DNA from: Silene latifolia
Lineage: Eukaryota; Streptophyta; Magnoliopsida; Caryophyllales; Caryophyllaceae
Direction: 5' to 3'
DNA: 64,000 nt
Assembly: GCF_048544455.1 (NCBI RefSeq)
Contig: NC_133534.1
Location: 225,088,292-225,152,291 of the forward strand
The translations under genes and the position numbers were made by a program. Below are positions 8,401-20,700 of this stretch, piece after piece (position 1 is the first letter of the stretch; each line of letters opens with the position of its first letter). A model generated the notes under the pieces. It searched no databases. It saw only the letters and a program-made list of their open reading frames with translations, and was not told where the DNA came from.

Positions 8401-11122
8401 CTAGATTTAATGCCCGGGCGATGCCCGGGCCCTTTTGTAATATCCTGTTATTATAATGTGATAATATTACTTTTACGAATAGGAGCTTAACTTTTATCAA
8501 CTGAACATACTAAATTTAAAGGGATTGACCTTATTTTCAAAAGAACATGACCTAACCACTAATTTGCCACTAATTCAAATCTAACTTGTGATAGCAAGTA
8601 AATACACTTTGCTCAGTTGCAGATATTCTTTAACCACAAATTCTCATTTGTATAATTCTTATTAGTTGATTTAGATAACAAAGATAATTCAAGCAAACAA
8701 TAGAGAGGAAAATAATCATCCAGCTACGTCTAGTTCCTTACATATGAAAAACTAACACGATAAATTTATAGATACATGTACGACTATATTTAATCAGGCT
8801 TAGCTAAATTCATCGAATCAAGTTAGATAGCTCTATTACTTCTTTTGTTTCTGCTTAAGAAACCAACTTAACTCAAAATTCCTTCTAAAACAAATGAGTA
8901 AAACCTCCAAAATTACATAGTAGATTACAATTCTATAGCTTTACAAATTATAATTATTACCCTTAACTCAAATTTTTGAATAATGGTTCTCAACACACTT
9001 CTAATACAATAAACATTGTGTTTTTCATCCTAACACACTTCTAATAAAGTAATGCCAATATGATTTTATCCTTAAATTTACATAATTCCTAACCAAAATC
9101 TAAAAACTATATGCCCCATACATGTACACTACTCAACCGTTATAACTCAACCCCATGGCACTATTTGTAAATTTACATAAATCCTAACCAAAATCTAAAA
9201 ACCATATGCCCCATACACTACTCAACCGTTATAACTCAACCGCATGGCACCATTTGTAAGTTATTTTGACATTGTTAGTCTCGCATCCCTGAAACGAAAA
9301 GCAAAATATAAAATAGATTTAATCCCACTTTTTAAAGTAAAACCTCCAGACTAAGCATTTAAAAAGAATATTTCAAATGTCTAATTTTTCTTACTTCTCT
9401 AACCCCTTTGAGATGTCAAATTTTGTATGAGTGTTGAACTCTTGTACCAGCTTTTCTTATTAAATACTCCGTATAAATTAGATTTAAATCAACTTAATCA
9501 ACTTTTAAATAATAAACCCAAGTATTCCGTATTTATCAATCCGAAGCTACTACAAACCTATATTTTCAAAAGGATTACTAACACGTATTTGGTGCTCTCT
9601 GGTCATGCAATTATAAGAGTATCCGGATACCTCGATCGAAACATATAAAAGTCAATTACTTACACAGTTATATTATCCAAAGAGAATATTTTCTTATCGG
9701 CTCAGCTTAGGTAGAAGAAGAAAATAGTATGCAAAGTGCCGTTATTTGCCGAACGATCCGTTGAAGGTTTTTAATATAAAAAAAAAAAAGAATTCTACGT
9801 GATTACGCATGTAAATATTAGTCTTTAATTAGGAGTAGATTTTAAGAAAAGAAAAAAAAGCTCAAAATTTTCCATGTATGTTAATAATGTATGTAATTAC
9901 AGCTCGCTAATAACACCAAGCTTTATGCCAATTTCATGTGATAAAACTGAACTTGTGTAATTGTGTGCGTAGATTTGTATCATTGTACTAAACTTGTGTA
10001 CAAACATGAATATGCATGGTAATAGATAATCTAACTTTTGAAGGTAACGAATATGCACATCTATTTAGAGTATCACAAATTCAATTGCATGTAATTTTGT
10101 CATTAGTAATTTTGTAAGTAAAATTGAGTTATTGCTCGCCCGACCTTTATAATATGAGTCAGTAAAAAGCAATAAAAAATGAATTTAAGTCAACAAAAAC
10201 TTTATAAACTATTATGTGAACTAATTATTACGGAGTATTAAGATGAATGTCGAACTAATATTTGGAAGCACGATATGAAGTGGTAGCGCATAATATTAGA
10301 AAGTAGAGGCAAATTCAAAGTATAAGTCTTTTATCTTAATTACCTTATTTGTGTTACGATAACAAAGTCTCCAAATTCTCTTGCAACTTTGGCCATTACG
10401 AACGTATAACCTAGAACAATTTATCATCAACCTGCATCATATACAAATAATCTATATCAGTGAAAATAACTATAATCATTTTTGATCAAAACGAACAAAG
10501 CACAAACATAATCAACTAAAAATAGATTATTTCATGAGGGAATTATTATTGACATCTAAGATCAAAAGGCGATATTTATATAAAACGTATAGTGTTCTAA
10601 TTGTATTGGAATTGTCTTCAACTTAATCTAGGATTAAAGATTAATTCGCTGAGTTTTGAGCTTATATAAACACTAAAGCTGTGGAATTTAGTGGTTTGGC
10701 TTCTATACAATTTGTCAATTATAGGGCTCTTACTTCACCTATGTGACGTATGAAATGTGAACATGTTATAGTAATGTTTTAGATTCCTTATGATAATAAT
10801 CTCTCAACAAAATTCGTATAATTATATACAGTAATTATAACTCATAATCTCATATAGCTTAGGGTAGTAGTGTAGTTCTAGGAATCTAAAGTAATTTTAT
10901 TATAATTATATTTGAACTGAGGTGTATGCTCTGAAAACATAATAGTACTCCGTGTAAGTTATTTGAGGCAAATCACTAAATTTAACTAAAATTAGGATAT
11001 CATACGGAGTATTATTAATTAAAAGTAAAATAGGTACTCTCTAATAGTTGGACTTTCTAAGTAGTTCGTAAAACTTGGAGTCTCTATAATCGCTCGAAAA
11101 AAGCTTCCTTTATTAATATAGA
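8401..11122 (-). mobile_element. Non-autonomous Helitron (array member 2), 2.7 kb
   Basis: On the minus strand the 3' end is a strong hairpin GCCCGGGC-ATC-GCCCGGGC followed by ATTAAAT and CTAG (8401-8404). The 5' end is TCTATATTAATAAAGGAAGC, read back from 11122. Hairpin plus CTRR at the 3' end and TC at the 5' end are the structural definition of Helitrons. There are no target duplications, and the left junction is A|CTAG. The interior is AT-rich with no recognisable protein. A near-duplicate of about 75 bp (AACCAAAATCTAAAAAC...) occurs at about 9093 and 9187. Confidence 0.8.
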
Positions 11123-14072
11123 CTAGATTTAATGCCCGTGCGATACACGGGCCACTTGTAATCTCATATTTAAAATGTTTTAGAATACCACTGCAAACTT
11201 TAGTCCACTCATTATGTAATTAGTTAAGGCTAATTCTATGAATGACCTAACCCGGAAAACTTTACCCATAACCTGATCTGAAACCCGAATCGACCTGATC
11301 ATATCTAACTCGTCAAGTGAGGAGCGAGCGTAAGAAAGAAAGAATGAACGTAAATAAAATATGTTGGGTAGGATAATTATACCACTTTATATATGGTGAT
11401 ATTTCGATACTATTTCCCCATTTTGTACATATCTCCAACTCTATTGTATAACTTCTTTATTTTTAAAATTTTATTAAATTTTATTTTTAAAAACTTATTT
11501 GATGTTTGTAAAAGTTCAATTATTGCCCTTTTATCAATGCATATCTCAAACCATGCAAATAAAATAAAACAAAATAATAATAGATTAGTTCTTAAATAAT
11601 TGGAGGTTAACAACAACACGACCACACAATATAAAATTGTTGAAAAATAAGCATTATTCTACGTACAACCACTAATCTTCTACATGGAATAGAACTTTTT
11701 TTGATTTGTCATTGTAATATTTATTTAATTATTTATTATTTTTAAGTATTTTATTAATGTTGGGGATTTTAATATTGCTCGGAAAAAGCCTAGGAAAGGA
11801 CCTCAAAACCCGAATTGACCTGGCCATATTTAACTCGTCCCGAATGTTTATTATAGATTTATAGCTGACCGTAATCCTCAAATAATCCGACCAGACGATT
11901 TGCAAACCCTAAATACTTGACCCGAAACAACTCAACCTAAACCCGATCCGGTTATCCGTTTGCTAAGTCCATTGCCAAGTTATACATTAAGGACCCTCAC
12001 TATACTAAAAAAGTTAGTCATTGTTCATTAAGAACCTTTGTTACACTTCTATTTGTTTCATGCATGTATGTACATTGCTCTTTTGTACAGTGTTTTCACG
12101 GAGACGTATAATCGATGTTCAAAATTAGATTTATTTATTTTAAGGTTGTTTAAAATTTAAATTTTTTTAGGGTACATATTAGAAAAATTCGTGATCAATT
12201 CGTTATATCAAGTGTGGTAGATTTAGATGCTCACAAACTGCTAAAGAAAGCCCACTAACGAATTGAAGCTACAAACGAACATTTTGGTCGTTCGGCCATC
12301 CGTAATTTAGGTCACCATCTCTCTTACTTAAAACTCAGTTTTGTATGATACTGTACCATTATAAACTAATACAATACCTACTAAAACCAAATGTTTTAAA
12401 TTAATGGAGAGTAGTAAATAGAACATATTGACCACTCTTTATTATTCACATAAAAGTATTACTCCGTACATGTTATCCTCTTCACGTCACCTAAAATTCT
12501 ATCCTAATACTTTATACAAGTAATGTTGCGTTTGATTAGAGAGGTTTCGGCTGCCAAAAAAAGATTAGAGAGAGTCCGTGTAGTATAGTTGGAATTGACT
12601 CAAGCATTCTTTGACCACTATCACACAGTATCACTCGCACTTGGTTTTTATATCAATTTAAATAACGTTCAAAAGGAATTAGAGTTTTTAGAGATCTTAA
12701 CTTAAGACGGTCCTAAGTAAGACTTACCATTAGTCCTATTTTTTTTTATTGTTTGAACAAATTGACATAATAAGATATACTTGATACATCACAAATTATA
12801 GAATATCATCGTCTTATATTATAAGATCAACCATTTATTTTTTAGTTAAACACTCATTTGTTAAGATTGATCTTTATCTTTATGGTAGTAACCATGATAA
12901 TACGGAGTAATATTTAAACTTTTACATGGATAAGACAAATAGAACATTAGAGAAACTAAAAAACCCAACACCATCTAAATTAGAGGGGGAAGGTTCACAT
13001 AATGGAACGTATAGATTCACCCCTTTTTTTTTAACTTTTCCATGCACAGATAGTAGAGACTAAAAAAAAAGATACCCAAATCTATCCAAAACTGTAAATT
13101 AGATGCAAAACCAACTTAAGAAACAAAAGGCAAAAAAGCCATAAAATTACAATGTGTAATGTGAGACGGTCTAGCTTTCAAGACACCTACTCAACAAACA
13201 ATATGTTTTCTAATTAATATATAGGGAGAAAATTGCTTACACATTATCATGAAATTAGCAGTAATATCCTACTTGATGAACAATTATCGGAACGCAATAT
13301 TCTGTTGCATCGATAACTTTGTTACCCACTTTACGTGATACTCCGTATTTGCAACGTGAACGGATCAAATTGAATGCATCCTTCAAATTAAATGAAATAC
13401 TATGGTTATTAGTTTCACACTTATACATAATAACCTCACTATGCTAACTACTTGTTTCTCAGTTATTTTGTGATACAACAATTATAATCCGGTTCTCGAC
13501 TTCTCGTAAATAATAGAACGATAAAATTAAATACAATGTGATACCTATAAATGGAGAATACATGAAATAGGGCAGATCAGTCATCAAAACAACGTACTGT
13601 ACAATGTTAAATCCATGACTTCATTCATTCAATAAAAAGAACCCTGCAAATAAAATAAAATAATCAGTTATTTCTTCAAATTTGAAGGTTACTAATAACA
13701 CAACAGAAGTACACAACCACATACTAAAATTGACGAAAGCTATATATAATTATATCAAGTATATACTATGTAAACATTAAAGTTTGATGTTTAGATGTTG
13801 CCACCTATAAGGATTTATATAGGTGTGATGTTGGCAAAAGGTTGACTACTGTTAATCTTCTACATGCAGTAGAATTTTTGGTGGGTCGATGTATTATTGT
13901 TATATTAATTTAATTATTTATTTATTATTTGTAAGATATATAGGTAGACTCAAATACTTACTATCTTAAAAGTTTATCTTAAAGTTACTTAGCATTATTT
14001 ATTAATTTAAGTGTTTCGGTAATTTTGGAGACTCTAAAATCGTTCGGAAAAAGCTTCCTTTAATAATATAGA
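11123..14072 (-). mobile_element. Non-autonomous Helitron (array member 3), composite, 2.95 kb
   Basis: The 3' end (minus strand) has hairpin arms GCCCGTG/CACGGGC, then ATTAAAT and CTAG at 11123-11126, directly abutting the 5' TC of member 2. The 5' end is TCTATATTATTAAAGGAAGC, read back from 14072. Beyond it the plus strand reads T, preserving the A/T target context for the whole array. A second 5'-end-like segment (GGATTTTAATATTGCTCGG) lies inside at about 11765-11795. AACCCGAAT.GACCTG words at about 11280 and 11810 form a direct repeat. This member may therefore itself be two fused copies. There is no coding capacity. Confidence 0.75.
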
Positions 14073-14332
14073 TAGATAGATATATTGATATCTAAGTTTA
14101 TTGTTATCCAAAAAAAAAAAGTTAGCTTGTTTCAAATATCCCTGAATTAGACATGTCAAGCAGATTAGGTCGTATTAATTTGCTAGCAAGAATATTAACA
14201 TGTTGATGAAGTGATTAGAGAAACGTATTAGCAGTTTATAACATGTCCCCTCAGCATCTATGAACTTTAAAAGGGATGGAGGGCTAATCTATAGACTATA
14301 GACTATAGCCTATAGGTACTTAATTAATTAAT
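14073..14332. other. Short intergenic stretch, nothing recognised
   Basis: AT-rich sequence between the Helitron array and a MULE MITE. GATAGATAGATAGAT and ATAGACTATAGACTATAG are small simple repeats. No gene is seen. Confidence 0.5.
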
Positions 14333-14521
14333 CACAAATTCTCCCTTATGACGGAGATACCCGTCGCAAACTTGCGACGGGTACCATTTTGTCTCACACA
14401 AAACCCATGGGGGTGAGAGAGAGAGAGCACATGGGGTGGGTGCCCACCTTGTCCCCTCTACCCATTTCCACTCACATAATACATGTCGCAATATCCGACC
14501 CGTCGCAAGGGAGACCTACTG
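14333..14521. mobile_element. MULE-type MITE, 189 bp
   Basis: The ends CACAAATTCTCCCTTATGAC and CAGTAGGTCTCCCTTGCGAC (right end reversed) share most positions. Internal ACCCGTCGCAA/TTGCGACGGGT arms form a hairpin. A perfect 9-bp duplication, TTAATTAAT, lies at 14324-14332 and 14522-14530. It belongs to the same family as the element at 2074-2256. It sits about 400 bp upstream of the thaumatin-like gene TATA box. Confidence 0.85.
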
Positions 14522-14925
14522 TTAATTAATAGTCAGTCACATGAATGGTATAACTCGTCTAAGAAGCAACCTTAACCACTTGACTCCTTTATCTCCATTG
14601 TGCTTGTTTACAGACAAACTGGATATATTATTGCTAATCATTTTATTTCACTTTACCTAAGCATACAACATCAGGTTTAAGAAATGTCTCTCTTTTCTTC
14701 AGTACTACTCCGTATTATTTTCTTAGGATGAAAAGGCTGATGATTTATTCAGAAACCTGTTATACAAGCAATGTATATATTCCCTTTATGTAACAAAGCA
14801 TTCTTTCTATCCAACAAAATCTCTTTCTACTTTCTAGCATTGCCCTCTGAGGATTAACTATCATAAAGTATGAGGTTCCAAAGATGTCTTGGCTTAACCA
14901 TTAAGTTCGAGGAGGTAAGATCCTC

Positions 14926-14933
14926 TATAAAAA
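14926..14933 (+). promoter_or_regulatory. TATA box of the thaumatin-like gene
   Basis: TATAAAAA lies 64-71 bp before the ATG at 14997. This leaves room for a short 5' UTR of about 40 bp if transcription begins roughly 30 bp downstream. Confidence 0.7.
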
Positions 14934-14996
14934 CTGAGTGACTGCAGCACTTGAATCCAGAATTCAGACTAACCAAATCACTCAGCAATAAAATCC

Positions 14997-15835
14997 ATGG
15001 CAAGTTTACGGGTTTTTGCTAGTTTCATTTTTCTACTGGTTTCCATCACTTTAACAGGTATTTAATTTTACATGCATTCTTTCACTAAAATGTTAATTAT
15101 CCTGCATCATAATTCATAAAACTGAAACTAAGAAAACAATTTGTACTCTTTAACTTTGCAGGTGCAGTTCAACTGATAGTAGTTAACAACTGTAACGGTG
15201 AACTGTGGCCTGCAATACTAGGAAACCCGGGTAAAGAAAACCCGAAAGATGGGGGGTTCCTTCTAAACAGTGGTGAGGAGGTAGTCCTCGACCTTCCGGA
15301 CAAATGGTCGGGTAGGCTATGGGGAAGACAAGGCTGCAACTTCGACAATGAAGGAAAAGGCGAATGCCAAACCGGTGACTGTGCCGGACAACTCAAGTGT
15401 CGGGGAACAAGTGGATCCCCACCAGCGACAGTAGTTGAAATGACATTCGGAGCCCCTGCTTCCCCTCTGCATTACTATGATGTCAGCCTGGTGGACGGGT
15501 TCAACCTGCCAGTCTCAATGAAGCCGGTTGGAGGCGGGGTTGGATGCGGTGTGGCGAGTTGTGATGCTGATTTAAATGTGTGCTGCCCTTCAGCATTGGA
15601 AGTGAAGAAGGGGAACCAAGTTGTTGGGTGTAAGAGTGCTTGTTTGGCTATGCAGTCTGATAAGTATTGTTGCACTGGAAGCTATTCTGACCCTAAAACT
15701 TGTAAGCCAACAGTGTTTGCTAAGTTGTTTAAGGCTATTTGTCCTAAGGCTTATACTTATGCCTATGATGATGTATCTAGTCTTAATAGATGTAGAGCTC
15801 CTAGATATGTTGTTACTTTCTGCCCTCCTAACTAG
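14997..15835 (+). CDS. Thaumatin-like protein (PR-5 family), two exons
   Basis: Exon 1 is 14997-15057 and exon 2 is 15162-15835, joined across a 104-bp GT-AG intron, giving 244 residues. The first exon holds most of a hydrophobic signal peptide ([21 protein letters not shown]), a common TLP gene structure. The mature protein shows the family order: [15 protein letters not shown]...[41 protein letters not shown] and [10 protein letters not shown], with FCPPN at the end. The acidic-cleft residues of antifungal TLPs (R in GRQGC, E in VEMTF, D in YYDVSLVD) are present. I count 17 cysteines against the usual 16 because NVC is followed by a second C. There is no C-terminal extension, so secretion to the apoplast is likely. 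The family is typically pathogen- or stress-induced. Confidence 0.93.
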
Positions 15836-16170
15836 TCACAACACAAATGTTTGCTCCATTGCTACTATCATTAATTAGATTTAACAGATCATTGAGCATT
15901 AAGATAATTTTGAATTCTGATGGAAGTTTATACATATGTTGAATGGTCACATCTCAAATCCGATTAGCAATATAGACATGAAACCTGGGCGGCCGGGCAG
16001 CAAATCGTATAAGGATGCAAAGTTGGGCATGGTCTTAAGGACATGAGAACGACAGTTACACTGATGCACACAGTCAATTTGAGGTAAGTGGACCACATTC
16101 AAGTGTACGTTGTGCAGGTTATAACTATACACAGTAAAGAGATATTTTTAGAGTCCAACAGAAACAACTG
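15836..16170. other. Downstream of the thaumatin-like gene
   Basis: The first part probably holds the 3' UTR. No other gene or repeat is recognised. Confidence 0.4.
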
Positions 16171-16382
16171 CTCCTCTCTGTCAATTGGTATTTTTTCATT
16201 CTTTTCCATTTTAGGTGTCTACCTATCGTTTGTCATTCTTTCTATTTTAAGAATGAACTTGATGAGCAATTTGATCATTCACACTCAATTTATTCCACTT
16301 GTTATTTAGCTATTGGCCCTCTCATCTTTCCTTGGTCTTTGTGCCAAAACCAAAAGACAACAAATGACCGGGACAGAGGGAG
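16171..16382. mobile_element. Candidate decayed Stowaway-like MITE
   Basis: The right end GGGACAGAGGGAG followed by TA matches, inverted, CTCCTCTCTGTC at about 16171. Internal CATTTTAGGTG-like and CCAAAACCAAAAG words give only weak pairing. The left TA is not preserved, so the call rests mainly on the right end. Confidence 0.35.
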
Positions 16383-17464
16383 TACTATATAGTACCTACC
16401 CATCAGTGTCGCAAGGCAATAGGTGCCAACAAAGCTAATGAATTTATTTATGTGCCATCTTCTTCGACATGGCATGTGCCTTAGGACCTCGATTCACCTT
16501 TATAGTTTAACACAAATTCTTGTTTCAGACCGACACTATTGGTCTTATTTGTCAGACGGATAAAATGTTGCCATTTTTTAAGAAAATGTAACCAATTAAT
16601 TCACAAAATGTTATGACTAGAGGTGTCATTTTTTACCCTGAAAATGATGTGAACAATAATGGTAAATACGTTATCAAAAATAACAACGTTTTTTATCAAA
16701 ATGATGATACTCCGTCTTATTTCGCATCAAAACAATGGTCTTAATAAAAACGGACTAATAGTTTAGGGCAGTCACACCAATTTTGATTTCCACCTCTACT
16801 GTCGTCTAGGGGTAAATGTGACCATTGTCTTTCTTCTCCCTTTTGAACTTGCTTGTTTATAAATGGCCGACTACTGTCCATACTCCATAGCGGTAAAAGT
16901 AGCGAAACTAGTTTATAGCTTAGTTATTGACGGTCCTGAGGTTATTGGGTTATCTTAGTCAATAATTCAATTCATTCCACTTTAATTATCCTCTTTTTTA
17001 CAAAATTAATTCTAAATTAATTGTCTCCTTTTTAAAAAAAAAAAAAAAAAACATAGCTACGCATGCACATTCAACCACTAGCACTTATGTTGCTTGAGTT
17101 AGCTGAATTTTGTGGGAAAGGAAAATGAACAAGGTACATTAACTCCAAACACAAAATCAACTATACTACTCACCATTAATGACATTTATTAATAATACAG
17201 AGCCTCACATGATCAAATCCAACAATAATCTTAGCTATACCAACTGTCTCATTACTCACTCTACCCCGTCACTCTGAGAGCTAATCCTCAATCTCATTTA
17301 GTATCTTATCTACTATCACACATATCACTTCTTTTAACACATCATTAACTTGAATATAAAATAATTATTTTGATACTTTAACAATAATATGTCAAAAGAA
17401 AAAAGATATTTGAGATACAAGATGAAACGCAAAATAAGATTAATTATAGAATCTCTAATATATA
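16383..17464. other. AT-rich intergenic region with possible MITE debris
   Basis: CACAAATTCTTG at about 16511, followed by paired GACCGACACTATTGGTC, resembles the end of a MULE MITE, but no opposite end or target duplication was found. The rest is AT-rich with no gene. The last part must include the distal promoter of the aspartic protease gene. Confidence 0.35.
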
Positions 17465-17555
17465 CTCCCTCCATTCAACTTTTATCACCACATTTCAATA
17501 TAATACCCCTCACATAAATTAGAGAAATGGGGTGATAATTGTTGAATGGAGGGAG
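17465..17555. mobile_element. Stowaway MITE, 91 bp, in the protease promoter
   Basis: CTCCCTCCATTCAAC at the left is inverted at the right as GTTGAATGGAGGGAG, a perfect 15-bp match. TTTATCACC/GGTGATAAT pairing continues inward. TA flanks it on both sides (17463-17464, 17556-17557). It ends 170 bp before the start codon of the protease. Confidence 0.85.
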
Positions 17556-17724
17556 TAACTCATTTATTTTCTTTGATCATACTCTCCTTTATTACCCACT
17601 GGTCCACGACCATTTCTTCACAAAATTAATCACCACACCCAAAACATTCCCTATATTCATTCCACCAATATACAAACACCACAACCTTGCAAACACTAAC
17701 ACTAACACACTTATTATTAAATCA

Positions 17725-20700
17725 ATGGAATATGCACAAGTTATGATATCTTTGCAAATATCACTACTCTTGATAATATCACAATCACATATCCTTCCAT
17801 TAACAACTTCCAAAATCCCATCAACCTCCCTCCTCCACCCACCAAACAAACTCCATTTCCACCACAACATCACCCTCACCGTCTCCCTTCGAGTCGGTAC
17901 ACCACCCCAAAACATCACCATGGTCCTCGACACTGGTAGCGAGCTCTCCTACCTCAACTGCAACCTCACCCAACCCACCACCCTTAATAACCAAACCCAA
18001 CCTCCATTCGACCCAACCCAGTCCACCACCTACACCACCATCCCCTGCACCTCACCCACCTGCACAAACCGCACCTCTGACTTATCAATTCCGGCTTCCT
18101 GTGACCCCACCCGCCAAGTTTGCCATGCCACATTGTCCTACGCGGACATGTCCTCAGCCGAAGGCGACCTTGCCTCTGACACATTCCATGTCGGGAACCT
18201 CGACATATCTGACACGGTTTTCGGATGTATGGTAACCGAGTCAAGCTCAAATCCGGTGGAGGACGCGAAAACAACGGGTTTATTAGGGATGAATAGAGGG
18301 TCATTGTCATTCATTTCACAAATGGATTTGAGGAAATTCTCTTATTGTATATCTTCCGGGTTAGATGAACCCGGGGTTTTATTGCTTGGAGATGATCAAA
18401 ATGTTACAGAGTGGTTGGGTTTAGGGTACGATGTTACGTTGAATTATACGCCTTTGGTTCGGATTTCAGACCCTTTGCCGTATTACAATCGGGTTGCATA
18501 CACCGTCCAGTTTAAAGGAATCAAGGTTAGTAATTTATTACTACATACTATCTAGTAGCTACAAGTATTATTGTTCGTTCTCTGATTTTCCTATCTGTTT
18601 TCATCTACTTGCAAGCAAGTTGCAACACTACTACCAGATTCAAAATGTCGATCACAGTTTATCTTTTCTCAAACTATAACATACACAAATTTGATTATGT
18701 TAGTTAGTTAACACCAATGCACAACTCTTTTACAAATGTTAGCAAGATCGTACTTCGTACTTTGCATTTAAAGTAATATTGATCGGATTTAACGAGAGAT
18801 TAGCAAACAACCATCTATAAACTGACCAACAGCGAAATTTATTGATTGCCACAAATTCTTTTTTATTTTTCGGGAAGGTTTGAACATTCACTAAAAACAA
18901 GATATAACACATGGCAATTTCCCAATGTAAATGGAAGAGTAAAAATATAACATAAAATTTGTTCTGCAACAATTTTCATATTAAACCCTTCATTATCGAG
19001 GGTTTAGTAAACGGCATCTTTGAAGATTTTGAGCTTACTTAAAATTTGTAACATGTTTGATCAATTAGTAAACCAACTAGTTTATGTCCCGTGCAATAAA
19101 TGCACGATGCTTAAAGTTTAATATTTTTATAAAATAACTTATATAATATTGGTACCTTATAATTGTTTACATTTCTTATCATTGTATTTTGCTTTGATAA
19201 ATAAAAGCCAGAACTGAAAATTAGTTAAGAAAATTGAGTAATGAATTGAAATATATTTTAGCGAAAATATTTTTATAGCATAAAGCTAATGAGTTTTAAT
19301 GTATATTTTTTTTCAATTTTTTTTTTGTCACGAAACTAATAACAACGATTTACAGTTTTGTTTTTATATGGAATGTGAGTCAACTGATCATCTAATAATA
19401 GAATCAGTAAAAGATTTAATAATTTATAATTTTATATCAATTCTATTTTATTTTTTAAAAATATTATACTTTAAGAGTTTAGTGTAAATAATTAATTTGA
19501 TGAAAAGATTAATTTTAATGAAAATATAATAGATGATTTAAATTGTAATTATTAGTTTCCTTATTTAGTGAATGGACATAATTATCATTAGTTTCCTTTT
19601 TTGAGAATATCCATTTTGGCGGGAAAATGATAGAAATCACCTATTCTTTTAGTAAATAGGGGATTTTAGTGTTTGGTTGACATCATATTTGGGGTTAATA
19701 ACTGTCTCGACTCGAATGACCCGGCCCCAATAATCCGGCCCAGCCATCCTAATTAAGGAGCCAAATCTCTCCCGAAACCCAAATTGATCTGACCCTATAA
19801 AACCCGATTCGAATGTTTATTATCGCATACTGATTGTTATCCCCAAATAACTTGATAATAACCCACCCGAAAATGTCCCCAACCTTACCGGAATTCTTGC
19901 AACCCCAAACACGAATTGAGCCAATCTAATTGACCCGTTTGCCTGGTCTATCCCGGCAAGGTTGACATATTCTAAAACAGAAAAATTTATTACATTTTAC
20001 AAAGAAAAATACTCCCTCTAATTTCATTTATTGTTCCTCTTTTCCTTTCCATCCATTTTTCTTATTGTTCTCTCTTTCCTTTTTTGGACAACTTTGTGTG
20101 GTCCAAAATCAATTTAATGTGGGGTCATATGTATTATGTGGTCCAGATTAATTTCTTTATTTCTTATGTTAAAAAGAAAAGAGAATAATAAATGAAATTG
20201 AAGGGAGTAACAATTATTAATTTAATCTACTGATTAATAAAATATCAAACACTTTGAATAATTCTGCTAATTAAAATAATATATTAACAAACCGCCATTT
20301 ATAATCTTTATAATATTATGTTGAAAGCCTAAAATTACATGCTAGTTATCTCATATATGCACATAATATCTCTCCTATAATAGTTAATCACTCGTACATG
20401 TAATGAACCTTTTAATATTTTTTTGGCAAGAAATGCCAATATCATAAATTAGGAGAAATTAACCAAATATGTTTAGTGTGGTGGTTGCTCACTTCATCCT
20501 TTAATCATGAGGTCAGGGGTTCGATCCCTGCCCATGAGAATGGAGTAAACTCTTTGACCAACCGTTTACCTCTTCGTGAGAGCACGCGTGACGAGGGGAT
20601 TATACACTATTGTCGACGGTGAACACCCCGTTTTACACACAAAAAAATTAGGAGAAAGTTGGTTACATTAAGGGGGAGGGTTGGCGGAAAATGGGCGCAA

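Noticed and set aside
20480-20540. tRNA-like A and B boxes
   Set aside because: No cloverleaf can be folded and a SINE body follows, so this is a SINE promoter and not a tRNA gene.
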